Made by a program: the position numbers and the translations under genes. The notes under the pieces were generated by a model. That model ran no database searches and was not told the DNA's origin. It saw only the letters and a list, made by a program, of their open reading frames with translations. This document shows positions 1-7,143 of a stretch of DNA of 10,805 bases, in pieces (within the stretch, counting starts at the first letter, position 1; each line of letters starts with the position of its first letter). The DNA comes from Saprospiraceae bacterium (GTDB lineage Bacteria; Bacteroidota; Bacteroidia; Chitinophagales; Saprospiraceae), in NCBI GenBank assembly GCA_007125435.1, contig SLDF01000143.1:1-10805 (forward strand), in the 5' to 3' direction.

Positions 1-409
1 GGTGTATTTCCGCATGAATTGTAGTGTTAAAAATGCCTCTGTTTTCCAGTCTATTATATATGAGTCTAATATTAACGGCTGTGTCTACAGTAGAAAAAAC
101 AACAGGTTCTTCTCCATATCTTCTTTTAAAGTACTTAGCTATGCGTCCGGCTTTTTCTCTACTGCCATATTGCCACGCCCATAGACCAAAGTAAAATCCG
201 AATAGTTTGCTGTTTGGATTGGGTCGAGTAATAGTATTAACCTCTTGCTGAATGCGCTTGACGTCTCTAATTCCTTTTTTGTTTTTTATTGTCACGGTTG
301 CCCCGGTATATAGAACATCATTATCTCCAATGAAACGACTGCTGTGACAGCTGCACAGGTATAAAGACATAAATAGAAAAAGGATCCATTTACTTTTTGT
401 CAATGTCAT
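1..409 (-). CDS. tamL: TamL-like outer-membrane assembly lipoprotein (Omp85/BamA family), N-terminal part only
   Basis: Reading the minus strand from the ATG at 409-407 gives 136 codons before the window edge, so the C-terminal beta-barrel is not visible. The N-terminus (MTLTKSKWILFLFMSLYLCSC) is a short lipoprotein signal with a lipobox-like L-C-S-C, giving a likely lipidated Cys21 (Cys19 is possible). The segment around residues 65-130 contains features usual in Bacteroidota TamL/BamA-like proteins: an FGFYFGLWAW-like stretch, then RRYGEEPVVFST, then NIRLIYNRLENRGIFNTT, which resembles the start of a POTRA domain ('GEPPV' followed by 'L...G.F'). Family knowledge: TamL is an Omp85-type lipoprotein that partners TamB in outer-membrane biogenesis. 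The start overlaps the tamB stop by one base (TAATG), which implies co-transcription and translational coupling and fixes the start. The family call rests on the N-terminal motifs and the tamB neighbour. A generic BamA paralogue is the main alternative. Confidence 0.8.
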   Translation of the reverse strand, partial: MTLTKSKWILFLFMSLYLCSCHSSRFIGDNDVLYTGATVTIKNKKGIRDVKRIQQEVNTITRPNPNSKLFGFYFGLWAWQYGSREKAGRIAKYFKRRYGEEPVVFSTVDTAVNIRLIYNRLENRGIFNTTIHAEIH

Positions 410-3400
410 TAATTACGGTCAATATTAATAGTATCCGGCAATGGTTGTGGGGTTTCTGTCGTGTCTATTTGTTTTTGTTTTTCAGGTTTTTTCCATAGCT
501 CATTTATGCGATCAAACTCCCTTCTATAAGAAACAGCTACGCCTGCAACAATAAGTAAACCCTCTACCATACCTTCAAATTCATTTTTTCTAAATCCCTT
601 TACGCGATATCTGCCATCTTCAGTCATCAAATACTCTATGCTGATATCTCCTATAATGTCTGTAGCATTTTGATTAAAGTGTTGACTGTTTTCAAGTTCT
701 ATCTGATTACCAACTAATATAACAAGTCTATCATCGAATAGAGCTTTACGTGCCTGCACACTAAACTGCGTTCTATCGATTGGTGCACCTGTCTGAAAAT
801 CTGTATAACTATCCACGCCAAAGTCAAGGTCAACACCTTGAATAAATCGATCAGAAAGGGTATTGAGTTGACTGGTCAACACTTGACTGACACTGGATCT
901 TGCTATGGCACCTGTACCTCCGCCTGCGCCAGCCATATCTTCCGGCATAAAGCGATTAAGCACCATCAGTGAAAATACTTGCTTATTGAGTTCTGACTCT
1001 GTTTCATTCAGCTGTAATATCCTACTGTATACACTGCCATTAAGTGCATTTCTATGAGATTCAGGCATATCTAAAGCAAACGATATTTCAGGCTGTGTCA
1101 ATTCGTTTCCAATATTAAGATACACCTCAAAAGGTAGTTCTTGTCTATATGATGTCCTTGTCGTCATATCTGAGCCGGCAAGTTGTCTTGACATGAGGTC
1201 CATAGGTGCAGTTCTAACCCTGTATAAAGCTCTGAGATCCAATTGGGCATTATATGGGTCGCCCGACCAAACTATACTGCTTCCAGGAACAAAATCAAAT
1301 CGCCTGCGAACTAAATCATATAAATTGAGTTCGTATCTTCCTTCATTTACACTATATATACCTGATAAAGCCATTCTTCCATTAGGGTCAAGCGTGAAGT
1401 TTAGATTTGCCTCCCCTCTCACTTGGATAAAGTCTCCTGACCTTTCATCGACAATGACTTTTAGTACAGACGCAGAATCCACCTCCAATACTGCCGTCAA
1501 ATCTATGCTTCTTATATCAGAAACGGCAAGTCTTTCTTCATCTAATCGCTCTAAATCCCCATCTGCAACATTAACAAAAATAACCACGCCTTCTTTTTCG
1601 ATAATGTCTAATTGTTCTTCGGGTACGACAAAGGTTACATTAGTACCCTTATTCAATCTCGTTGTGGCTTTTACTAATGGTTGGCTTACGCTGCCTGTAA
1701 CATCACAACTAAAATCAATAAATATCCGACCATAGAAAAGGGAATTATCGGCAGCAGTAGAGTTAATTACTCTAAAATTATCTGCTCTAATTCTGAGATC
1801 CAAGCCTATGTCATCTGTATTATTGAGGTCTAAGTAACCAGAAATTCGACTCATTTGGTTCTCACTATTGACAATCTTAAATCTTTCAAAAGTAATTTTA
1901 TTATCGCCTAATGAGATTTTCTCATCCTGAAGGGTAAATCTTTCATTAATCGCATTGACCAAGAAACTGGCATTCAAAAAAGTTAATTGCCCATCGTAAG
2001 AAATATTATCATCTTTTTGATATAGATTAACGAGACCTCTGACTTCACCTTGAGCGTCTTGAATATCATCAGGAATAAGCTTGTTAAGAATACTGACATC
2101 AACTTGCTCCAGATTCAATCTGACTTCACCGGTCGGTTTCTCGCCGGATATATCATAAAAGCCAGCACCTTCAAATAAAATAGGACCATCTCTTAGCATA
2201 GTTTCAATGGTATATGTCAAATCATCCGTACCCTCTGCTTTGATTGAAAATATACCAAATGGTTCATTTAAAACATATAGGTCTTCTATAAAAACATTGG
2301 CTTCAAAGCCGGGAATATCAAACATGTTCTCAATCATTACACTACCCATAATAGTACCTTCTAGTGGTGGTGCATCCTCATTAAGTACGGCAGTAAAAGA
2401 TGAAATCTGAAAGTTAGTAAATTGAATGCCCAGATGATCATCTTCTTTTTCTTTAATGGTATATAGTTCCAGTGACTGATTGTCAGACTCTAAAATAAAA
2501 TCTTCAATAATCAGACGTTTGTCCAGGTAAGTAATATTATTAGATGTCGGTATTGACCAATAATTTTTATTGATGATGGTTTCATCTGCATAAATGTGAA
2601 AGACCAGGCTGTCCGGAAAATAACATATACTGGTTGCCAAATTAACTAAGACATCATCGTTTGATGATCTGTTTTCTAATGTAGCCGCTACGTTCTTTTC
2701 AGGTAAATTAAGGGCACCAAATAGTTTGGTGGCATAAATATCTATATCATCTCTGGTTAATCGATCAAAACCAATAGAGTAGTCGAGATTATTTCCATCT
2801 GATGTAAAATCTATTTTCGTGTTTTCTACGGTGATACCATCGTATTGAATGATCGACCAGGGCCATTCTATTTTTAGTTGACCTGATTTTTCATTAAAGA
2901 AAAATTGTAATCCACTAGTCTCAAAATGTTCTAAATCAGGTATTAAAAGTTCAGATAAGACTGGATCATTTTCTACCATTAGATGACCCTGTAAGGTGAC
3001 GAATCTTGACTCGATTCGTTCTTTATCCAGATAGCTGGAGTCCTGATTAACAAACGACTGGAGTGATTGTACCAATGGCATAATATGTGTATTACTCTCT
3101 GCTTTCCATCGTATCCAATCTGAATTACCTTCTGTCATAAACGACGAGCTATCTGTAGTTGCAGAAACGGTTATAGTAGGAATGGTATAAGTCTCTTGCT
3201 CTATACCTATTTTACCTTTTTCAAGAAATATATTGGTGGAGAATACGTCCAAGTTACCATCAAAACTAGCATCCATGACTAAAGCCATGTTAACCATATC
3301 CTGATGTAATCTCAATGGCTGAAGTTGAATGGACGCAATGTCTATCTTACCAGAATATGAAGGTTTTAAGGTATCAAGCTCTACTATAAAAGAGCTATTA

Positions 3401-5427
3401 GTTTCTAAAAAGACTTCATCAGATATCAAGTCTATATTAAAAATTCGGTTTTCGCCTTGTATATGTATTTCTGTTTCGCAAAATTCTGCATCTGCATAGG
3501 GCAATCTATGTATATCTATGATGGAGCTTAACTTGAAATCATCTAAACTACGGCCTTCTCCTTCAAAATTGCCGCCAAGATGAATTGTTAACCAATCTTC
3601 TTCACCTGAATAGAAATGCGAGTCCAGCTCATCTACTTCAAAAAATCCTGAAAATGTATAGAAGTCTTGTGATGATCTAGTATGTAGGGCATCAAATATC
3701 AAAATACCTTTATCTGTTGATAAGTTAAGCATTGTTGATGCTGCATGTATACCGCCACTAATAGATGATTTGATATTTATATAATCAGGTAGATAACCCA
3801 TCACCTCATCATCCTGAATGAAAGGAATGACGTCCTTTTTAATAGTATTAAATTCAATATTTGGCAAGTCAACGACCATTTTATTGACATCTGGTAAACC
3901 CCTCACGCGGCCATTACCGGATAAAGTCGTTTTATGACCAAGTGAAACTAATAATCTATCGATTTTAAAATCGTCAATCTTACCTTTTGATCTTACATCC
4001 ATATAAATAGGACTGGCTAAGAGATGGGAAATCCGCTCATCTTCTAGTGCTTCAATGTTTAGTCTTTCTAAGTCTACAGGATCAAATATGCAGTCTCTCA
4101 AGGAGAGTTCGAAAACTATATTTTGTATCCTCGTGATGCCACCATAATGCAGTTGAAGGTCTCCTGCAATTTCACTATGTTCTAGTTTGATATTAAGCTT
4201 TTCAATCGAAAGTGTTTTGGGGTTTAAGTTGAGCGTACCGGTTAAATCTTTGAGTGAAATAGTATTCTTATCCGTGATTGATAATTTCTCAAATTGAGCG
4301 CTGATTTCTTCTTCTACCATTTTGATATTGCGAATATCTACATCGTCAATCAGTAAATCCATCACATTCTTGGGTTGCCTATCAACGTTGATATTATGCC
4401 CATGCTGTAGGACAAATGAGTCATCTTTCAACAATACTTTGCCGGCATGTATATTCCAGGTTGTTATCGGTAATAAATCTATTGGCCATTGTAATTCCTC
4501 AGATTCTTGAGTCTGGTCAGGAGCAGACATGAATAAAAATATCTGACTATTGTTGATTGATAAATCTTTAAAGTTAATAGATTCATTAGATAGATTTGCT
4601 TTAAGAGAACGGAGGTTGATATCACCAATGTAACTTTTAGTAGAAAAGGTATCTTTAGTAGAAGCATATTGAATGTCTAAATGTCTTAATAGAATGTGGT
4701 CTATATTTATGATACCCTCTAGTGAGGCGGGAGGAATAGAGTCAGACTTGACAATATCTTTTATTGCTGCAGAATGGTCATCATATCTTATCCGGCTGTC
4801 TTTAAAAGCTATGCTTTTAATATCAAACATCATGTTTTGTAAATCAATCTTTTTAGGATGCAGATTTAGCAGACCTAAGAAACCATCCATGTAAATATTA
4901 TCATATTGGTCTTGATATGTGACGGCTATATTCTTAATATTTACAGAAGACGGAAAGATGATTAAAGAAGAACTAGAATATTCTGTTTTGCTATCTGTCT
5001 CCTCATCTTTATTGCTTTCAAAAGCTTCAAGTATAAAATCGTAATTAGATATACCTAAAGAATCCTTGTGAATATTCAATTGTACATCATGTAATTGAAA
5101 AGGCTTCAAATGTACTTCTTTTAGGAAAAGTGGCCATAGTTTTACGCCAGATTCAAGGTAAGACAAATGCAATAAAACATCATCATCTAAAGTCTCTAAA
5201 CAGAGACCTTCTAAGACCAGATTGATATTGTAAGTAAAATATAATCGGTCAATATAAACTGTGGACCCAATTTTATCAGATATATATTTAGTGGCTTTCA
5301 CAGCTATAACATTCTGCACATAAGGTATTCTTATAGCTGCTATTACAGAAAACAAAAGCACAATACATACCAATAGAATCTTTACTATAAACCTTAGGAT
5401 TCTTTTAGGTAAAGGTCTCTTTGACAT
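409..5427 (-). CDS. tamB: Translocation and assembly module inner-membrane protein TamB (AsmA-like/DUF490)
   Basis: This 1672-aa protein begins with a positively charged N-terminus and a single membrane segment (about residues 13-32, FIVKILLVCIVLLFSVIAAI), the usual inner-membrane anchor of TamB. A very long periplasmic region of short alternating beta-strands follows, the beta-taco groove of AsmA-like bridge proteins. The last 450 or so residues carry the conserved TamB (DUF490) domain: QPLVKATTRLNKG near 1246, LPFEVYLNIGNELTQPEISF near 1440, NKQVFSLMVLNRFMPED near 1490, a glycine-rich AGAGGGTGA, then QFSVQARKALFDDRLVILVG. A hydrophilic tail (about 1640-1672) ends the protein. It is longer than E. 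coli TamB (about 1260 aa), as is common in Bacteroidota. The start is well supported because an in-frame TAA lies two codons upstream. No clear TAnnTTTG promoter was found upstream. The role is bridging inner and outer membrane for outer-membrane protein insertion and/or phospholipid transport, with the downstream Omp85 lipoprotein as partner. Confidence 0.95.
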   Translation of the reverse strand: MSKRPLPKRILRFIVKILLVCIVLLFSVIAAIRIPYVQNVIAVKATKYISDKIGSTVYIDRLYFTYNINLVLEGLCLETLDDDVLLHLSYLESGVKLWPLFLKEVHLKPFQLHDVQLNIHKDSLGISNYDFILEAFESNKDEETDSKTEYSSSSLIIFPSSVNIKNIAVTYQDQYDNIYMDGFLGLLNLHPKKIDLQNMMFDIKSIAFKDSRIRYDDHSAAIKDIVKSDSIPPASLEGIINIDHILLRHLDIQYASTKDTFSTKSYIGDINLRSLKANLSNESINFKDLSINNSQIFLFMSAPDQTQESEELQWPIDLLPITTWNIHAGKVLLKDDSFVLQHGHNINVDRQPKNVMDLLIDDVDIRNIKMVEEEISAQFEKLSITDKNTISLKDLTGTLNLNPKTLSIEKLNIKLEHSEIAGDLQLHYGGITRIQNIVFELSLRDCIFDPVDLERLNIEALEDERISHLLASPIYMDVRSKGKIDDFKIDRLLVSLGHKTTLSGNGRVRGLPDVNKMVVDLPNIEFNTIKKDVIPFIQDDEVMGYLPDYINIKSSISGGIHAASTMLNLSTDKGILIFDALHTRSSQDFYTFSGFFEVDELDSHFYSGEEDWLTIHLGGNFEGEGRSLDDFKLSSIIDIHRLPYADAEFCETEIHIQGENRIFNIDLISDEVFLETNSSFIVELDTLKPSYSGKIDIASIQLQPLRLHQDMVNMALVMDASFDGNLDVFSTNIFLEKGKIGIEQETYTIPTITVSATTDSSSFMTEGNSDWIRWKAESNTHIMPLVQSLQSFVNQDSSYLDKERIESRFVTLQGHLMVENDPVLSELLIPDLEHFETSGLQFFFNEKSGQLKIEWPWSIIQYDGITVENTKIDFTSDGNNLDYSIGFDRLTRDDIDIYATKLFGALNLPEKNVAATLENRSSNDDVLVNLATSICYFPDSLVFHIYADETIINKNYWSIPTSNNITYLDKRLIIEDFILESDNQSLELYTIKEKEDDHLGIQFTNFQISSFTAVLNEDAPPLEGTIMGSVMIENMFDIPGFEANVFIEDLYVLNEPFGIFSIKAEGTDDLTYTIETMLRDGPILFEGAGFYDISGEKPTGEVRLNLEQVDVSILNKLIPDDIQDAQGEVRGLVNLYQKDDNISYDGQLTFLNASFLVNAINERFTLQDEKISLGDNKITFERFKIVNSENQMSRISGYLDLNNTDDIGLDLRIRADNFRVINSTAADNSLFYGRIFIDFSCDVTGSVSQPLVKATTRLNKGTNVTFVVPEEQLDIIEKEGVVIFVNVADGDLERLDEERLAVSDIRSIDLTAVLEVDSASVLKVIVDERSGDFIQVRGEANLNFTLDPNGRMALSGIYSVNEGRYELNLYDLVRRRFDFVPGSSIVWSGDPYNAQLDLRALYRVRTAPMDLMSRQLAGSDMTTRTSYRQELPFEVYLNIGNELTQPEISFALDMPESHRNALNGSVYSRILQLNETESELNKQVFSLMVLNRFMPEDMAGAGGGTGAIARSSVSQVLTSQLNTLSDRFIQGVDLDFGVDSYTDFQTGAPIDRTQFSVQARKALFDDRLVILVGNQIELENSQHFNQNATDIIGDISIEYLMTEDGRYRVKGFRKNEFEGMVEGLLIVAGVAVSYRREFDRINELWKKPEKQKQIDTTETPQPLPDTINIDRN

Positions 5428-5686
5428 AAATTAAGTCGTGTGTATTGTCTACTAAGTTTTTTAGAATGAAGTTCTATTAACCTCTGATGCGGTTATTAGA
5501 TATAGCCTAAAGGTAATCAGAAAGTTTAATTGTTAAACGATACATGTTGTTTATTCTTTTATGCCTGCACAACATAAATAATAAGATTTTTCGGTACACG
5601 TTGAGATGGACATGTTCACTGGTAAATCTCAGTTATATTGCTTATTGCATCATCGATGTGCAAGGGTGGCGACATTAGGAGCCAGA

Positions 5687-5712
5687 CTCTGCGTAGCGTT
5701 AGCGAAGCAGAG
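5687..5712. other. Short hairpin at the left edge of the element
   Basis: CTCTGC (5687-5692) is complementary to GCAGAG (5707-5712). The intervening 14 bases, GTAGCGTTAGCGAA, allow a few more inner pairs (GC with GC). There is no T-run on either side, so it does not look like an intrinsic terminator. It is probably part of the structured block that continues to 6112. Confidence 0.4.
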
Positions 5713-5738
5713 GCCGACCGTCCAGAGAGCCCTGTAAC

Positions 5739-6074
5739 GAGTCTGAAAATAGCCATCGTATGATCTAAGTCGAAGCTATTTTGAGTGAGATCGAAGAATA
5801 AAAAATACGCGCATAGCCAAGGCTACACTTGATGTCGTCTGAAAAGTGCTAGAGCTTAGAGAATTTTACTTTAGACGAGTGCTGAAGAGAGAGTATAGCC
5901 TCAAGTGCTACGCGACCGATGAAGCAGGAAGTATAAAGTAAAATTATCAAGCAGTGCAGCGGTCTAGCCTTTGAAGATGACATCAAGGATAGCCAAACTC
6001 CGTAAGTATTTTTTTCGAAGAGATTGCTCAAAAGAGCAAGACTTGGGGTCATTAAGATGGCTGTTTTCAGACTC
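5739..6074. repeat. Long imperfect inverted repeat (fold-back element), arms of about 150-165 bp
   Basis: The left and right halves are reverse complements of each other with many substitutions and a few indels. Matching blocks in order are: GAGTCTGAAAATAGCCATC (5739-5757) against 6056-6074, 18 of 19 identical; GGCTACACTTGATGTCGTCT (5821-5840) against 5975-5994, 17 of 20; and AATTTTACTTTA (5862-5873) against 5934-5945, 12 of 12. Shorter blocks between them also align (AAGTC, TTTTGAG, AAAAAATAC). All three main pairs are centred at 5903-5908, so the whole segment folds on one axis. As RNA or single-stranded DNA it would form one long, bulged hairpin. Arm mismatches are a mixture of G-U-compatible and incompatible changes, so pairing selection cannot be shown from one copy. 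Possible identities are a MITE-like element or a long-hairpin non-coding RNA. Confidence 0.75.
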
Positions 6075-6200
6075 TAAAAAGCGACCCGTAGGGTGATGCC
6101 CAAAGCGACATAATATTATACAAAGTAAAAATTCTAGATTTATATACTTTTATTTTTTTTGCAATAGATAAGAAAGTGCATCTACTATAGGATTAGTGAT

Positions 6201-6230
6201 TTTGACAGGTCGTCCATTTATGTATATTTG
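6201..6230 (+). promoter_or_regulatory. Bacteroidota-type promoter for the 6260 gene
   Basis: TTTG at 6201-6204, an 18-nt spacer, and TATATTTG at 6223-6230 match the Bacteroidota sigma consensus (TTG, 17-23 nt, TAnnTTTG) exactly. Transcription would begin near 6237, giving a leader of about 23 nt before the ATG at 6260. No Shine-Dalgarno sequence is seen, as is usual in this phylum. The promoter lies outside the palindromic element, so the gene appears to have its own transcription start. Confidence 0.65.
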
Positions 6231-6259
6231 TCTTTCACAGATAAAAAAATGAAATCAAC

Positions 6260-6994
6260 ATGGCTGGTTTTAAAATAGGATGTCCACTGATTATTGATAC
6301 TTTTTGTGCAGTTGGTTTACCTTTATATATTACTTGTGATTGTACTGCCTTTAACTTGACTGTCATAGAAAATGGACATCAAGATGATACAGTAGAAGAA
6401 GCTGTAAATATGCTGTGTGGCTATATAGATAAGCAATATCATGCCTATCTGTATTCTTCTCATATCACCATTTCTCAGGAGATAGCAATTAATGCAAGCT
6501 ATAAGGATTCATATATAATTGCAGGTTTACTGTACATCGTCTATGAATACGATAAGAACTTTGTGAATGCATATGACATCTTTGAAATTGTTGACCACAT
6601 GTGTGAGGATACCACAAACTTAAATAACGGTATTATAAAAAGTTTATTAAGAGGTGGCGTCTACCTCAGTGGTAAAGGTTTTCACGAACGCATATTGCTG
6701 GGGGAGGGACTTTTTATCAATGCATCAAATAACAGTGAGATTAATTATGCACCTACTAAAAAATTAAACAGAGAAGAATCTAGTCTGATGGTGACTTACC
6801 TATTGAAAGGACAGATAGAAAAGTTTATTGATGTATTTGACAGCTTTCTAAGGAGGCATCAGACAGATAAGCTATGGGATACTTCACTTAATAAATCAAT
6901 ATCATTTTCAGAAATAGGGCAAATAACCAGAGATATAATCGATCAAAGTGCCTGGACAACAAAAGTAAATAATGAAGGTATCTATAAGTACTAA
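6260..6994 (+). CDS. Uncharacterised 244-aa protein; possible degenerate homoserine kinase/GHMP-like protein
   Basis: I do not recognise this protein with confidence. It has no signal peptide and no clear membrane segment, and it is probably cytoplasmic. Six cysteines lie at 8, 16, 26, 28, 53 and 115. The order of segments recalls homoserine kinase (ThrB, GHMP superfamily): an N-terminal strand ending GLPLYIT (19-25), a helix after IAINASYKDSYIIAGLLYIV (75-94) where GHMP enzymes have P-x3-GLGSSAA, FEIVDHMCEDTTN...LLRGG (108-133) where ThrB has EG..HADN..LLGG, then LNREESSLMVTYLLKGQIEKF (169-189). The glycine/serine ATP loop is absent, and the protein stops before the usual C-terminal GSGP motif (ThrB is about 300 aa). 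If homologous, it would therefore be a truncated pseudokinase. An in-frame TAA at 6242-6244 and the nearby promoter support the start. Codon choice looks like that of its neighbours. The first parS-like palindrome lies 7 bp after the stop. Coding status is likely; the family assignment is a weak inference. Confidence 0.6.
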   Translation: MAGFKIGCPLIIDTFCAVGLPLYITCDCTAFNLTVIENGHQDDTVEEAVNMLCGYIDKQYHAYLYSSHITISQEIAINASYKDSYIIAGLLYIVYEYDKNFVNAYDIFEIVDHMCEDTTNLNNGIIKSLLRGGVYLSGKGFHERILLGEGLFINASNNSEINYAPTKKLNREESSLMVTYLLKGQIEKFIDVFDSFLRRHQTDKLWDTSLNKSISFSEIGQITRDIIDQSAWTTKVNNEGIYKY

Positions 6995-7001
6995 TATAAA
7001 A

Positions 7002-7017
7002 TGTTCCACGTGAAACA
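7002..7017. promoter_or_regulatory. parS-like ParB-binding site 1
   Basis: TGTTCCACGTGAAACA differs at one of 16 positions (position 5, C for T) from the widely conserved chromosomal parS consensus TGTTTCACGTGAAACA. It lies 7 bp downstream of the stop of the 6260 gene. It is palindromic except for the position 5/12 pair. No T-run follows, so it is not a terminator. It could instead be an operator half of a two-site regulator with the site at 7083. Confidence 0.75.
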
Positions 7018-7046
7018 TGGATTAAATATATGTTAATACAACTTAT

Positions 7047-7054
7047 TAAATTTG
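7047..7054 (+). promoter_or_regulatory. Candidate -7 box for the M1 peptidase gene
   Basis: TAAATTTG fits TAnnTTTG exactly and lies between the two parS-like palindromes. No TTG was seen 17-23 nt upstream, so the promoter is only half supported. If used, transcription would begin near 7061. The second palindrome would then fall in the leader, and the first would lie about 30 bp upstream of the box. Confidence 0.4.
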
Positions 7055-7082
7055 GACACTGTTAAACTTCTATTTTTCTTTA

Positions 7083-7098
7083 TGTTCCACGTGGAACA
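7083..7098. promoter_or_regulatory. parS-like ParB-binding site 2
   Basis: TGTTCCACGTGGAACA is a perfect 16-bp palindrome. It differs from the parS consensus TGTTTCACGTGAAACA only at the symmetric pair 5/12 (C/G instead of T/A). It starts 81 bp after site 1 and ends 45 bp before the peptidase start codon. Two such matches inside 100 bp are very unlikely by chance in AT-rich DNA. No other CACGTG core was noticed in the window. Confidence 0.75.
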
Positions 7099-7143
7099 AA
7101 TTTATATATCAATCTATAATATCTATCAAACTCAATAGAATTT

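Larger units (their letters stand above)
5645..6112. repeat. Compositionally distinct non-coding block between tamB and the 6260 gene, probable dispersed element
   Basis: The 832-base gap 5428-6259 contains no gene I can support. Its first part (5428-5644) is plain AT-rich sequence in which only a weak 7-bp inverted repeat (ATGTTGT at 5544-5550, ACAACAT at 5569-5575) was seen. From about 5645 to 6112 the sequence changes character: by eye it is richer in G+C, and it contains several hairpins and one long inverted repeat, annotated separately. The motif GCGACAT occurs near both ends (5669-5675 and 6105-6111). A 67-codon frame on the minus strand (6052-5849) runs through the palindrome, but it crosses both arms and has no promoter or start context, so it is treated as chance. 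The block could be a small non-autonomous mobile element or a structured RNA. I do not recognise a named family, and the boundaries are estimates. Confidence 0.55.

Noticed and set aside
1193..1735. 180-codon plus-strand frame antisense to tamB
   Set aside because: It lies fully inside the conserved TamB C-terminal domain, has low-complexity Ser/Thr-rich content, and is a frame shadow.
5849..6052. 67-codon minus-strand frame inside the fold-back element
   Set aside because: It runs through both arms and the axis of the palindrome, so its codons come from self-complementary sequence. There is no promoter or other support for coding. A hidden small protein is not excluded if copies elsewhere keep the frame.
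5645..6112. Retron msr-msd or other reverse-transcribed RNA
   Set aside because: A long hairpin would suit it, but no reverse transcriptase gene is in the window and no family motif was recognised.
7002..7018. Intrinsic terminator after the 6260 gene
   Set aside because: The palindrome has no loop and no following T-run, and it matches the parS consensus far better.
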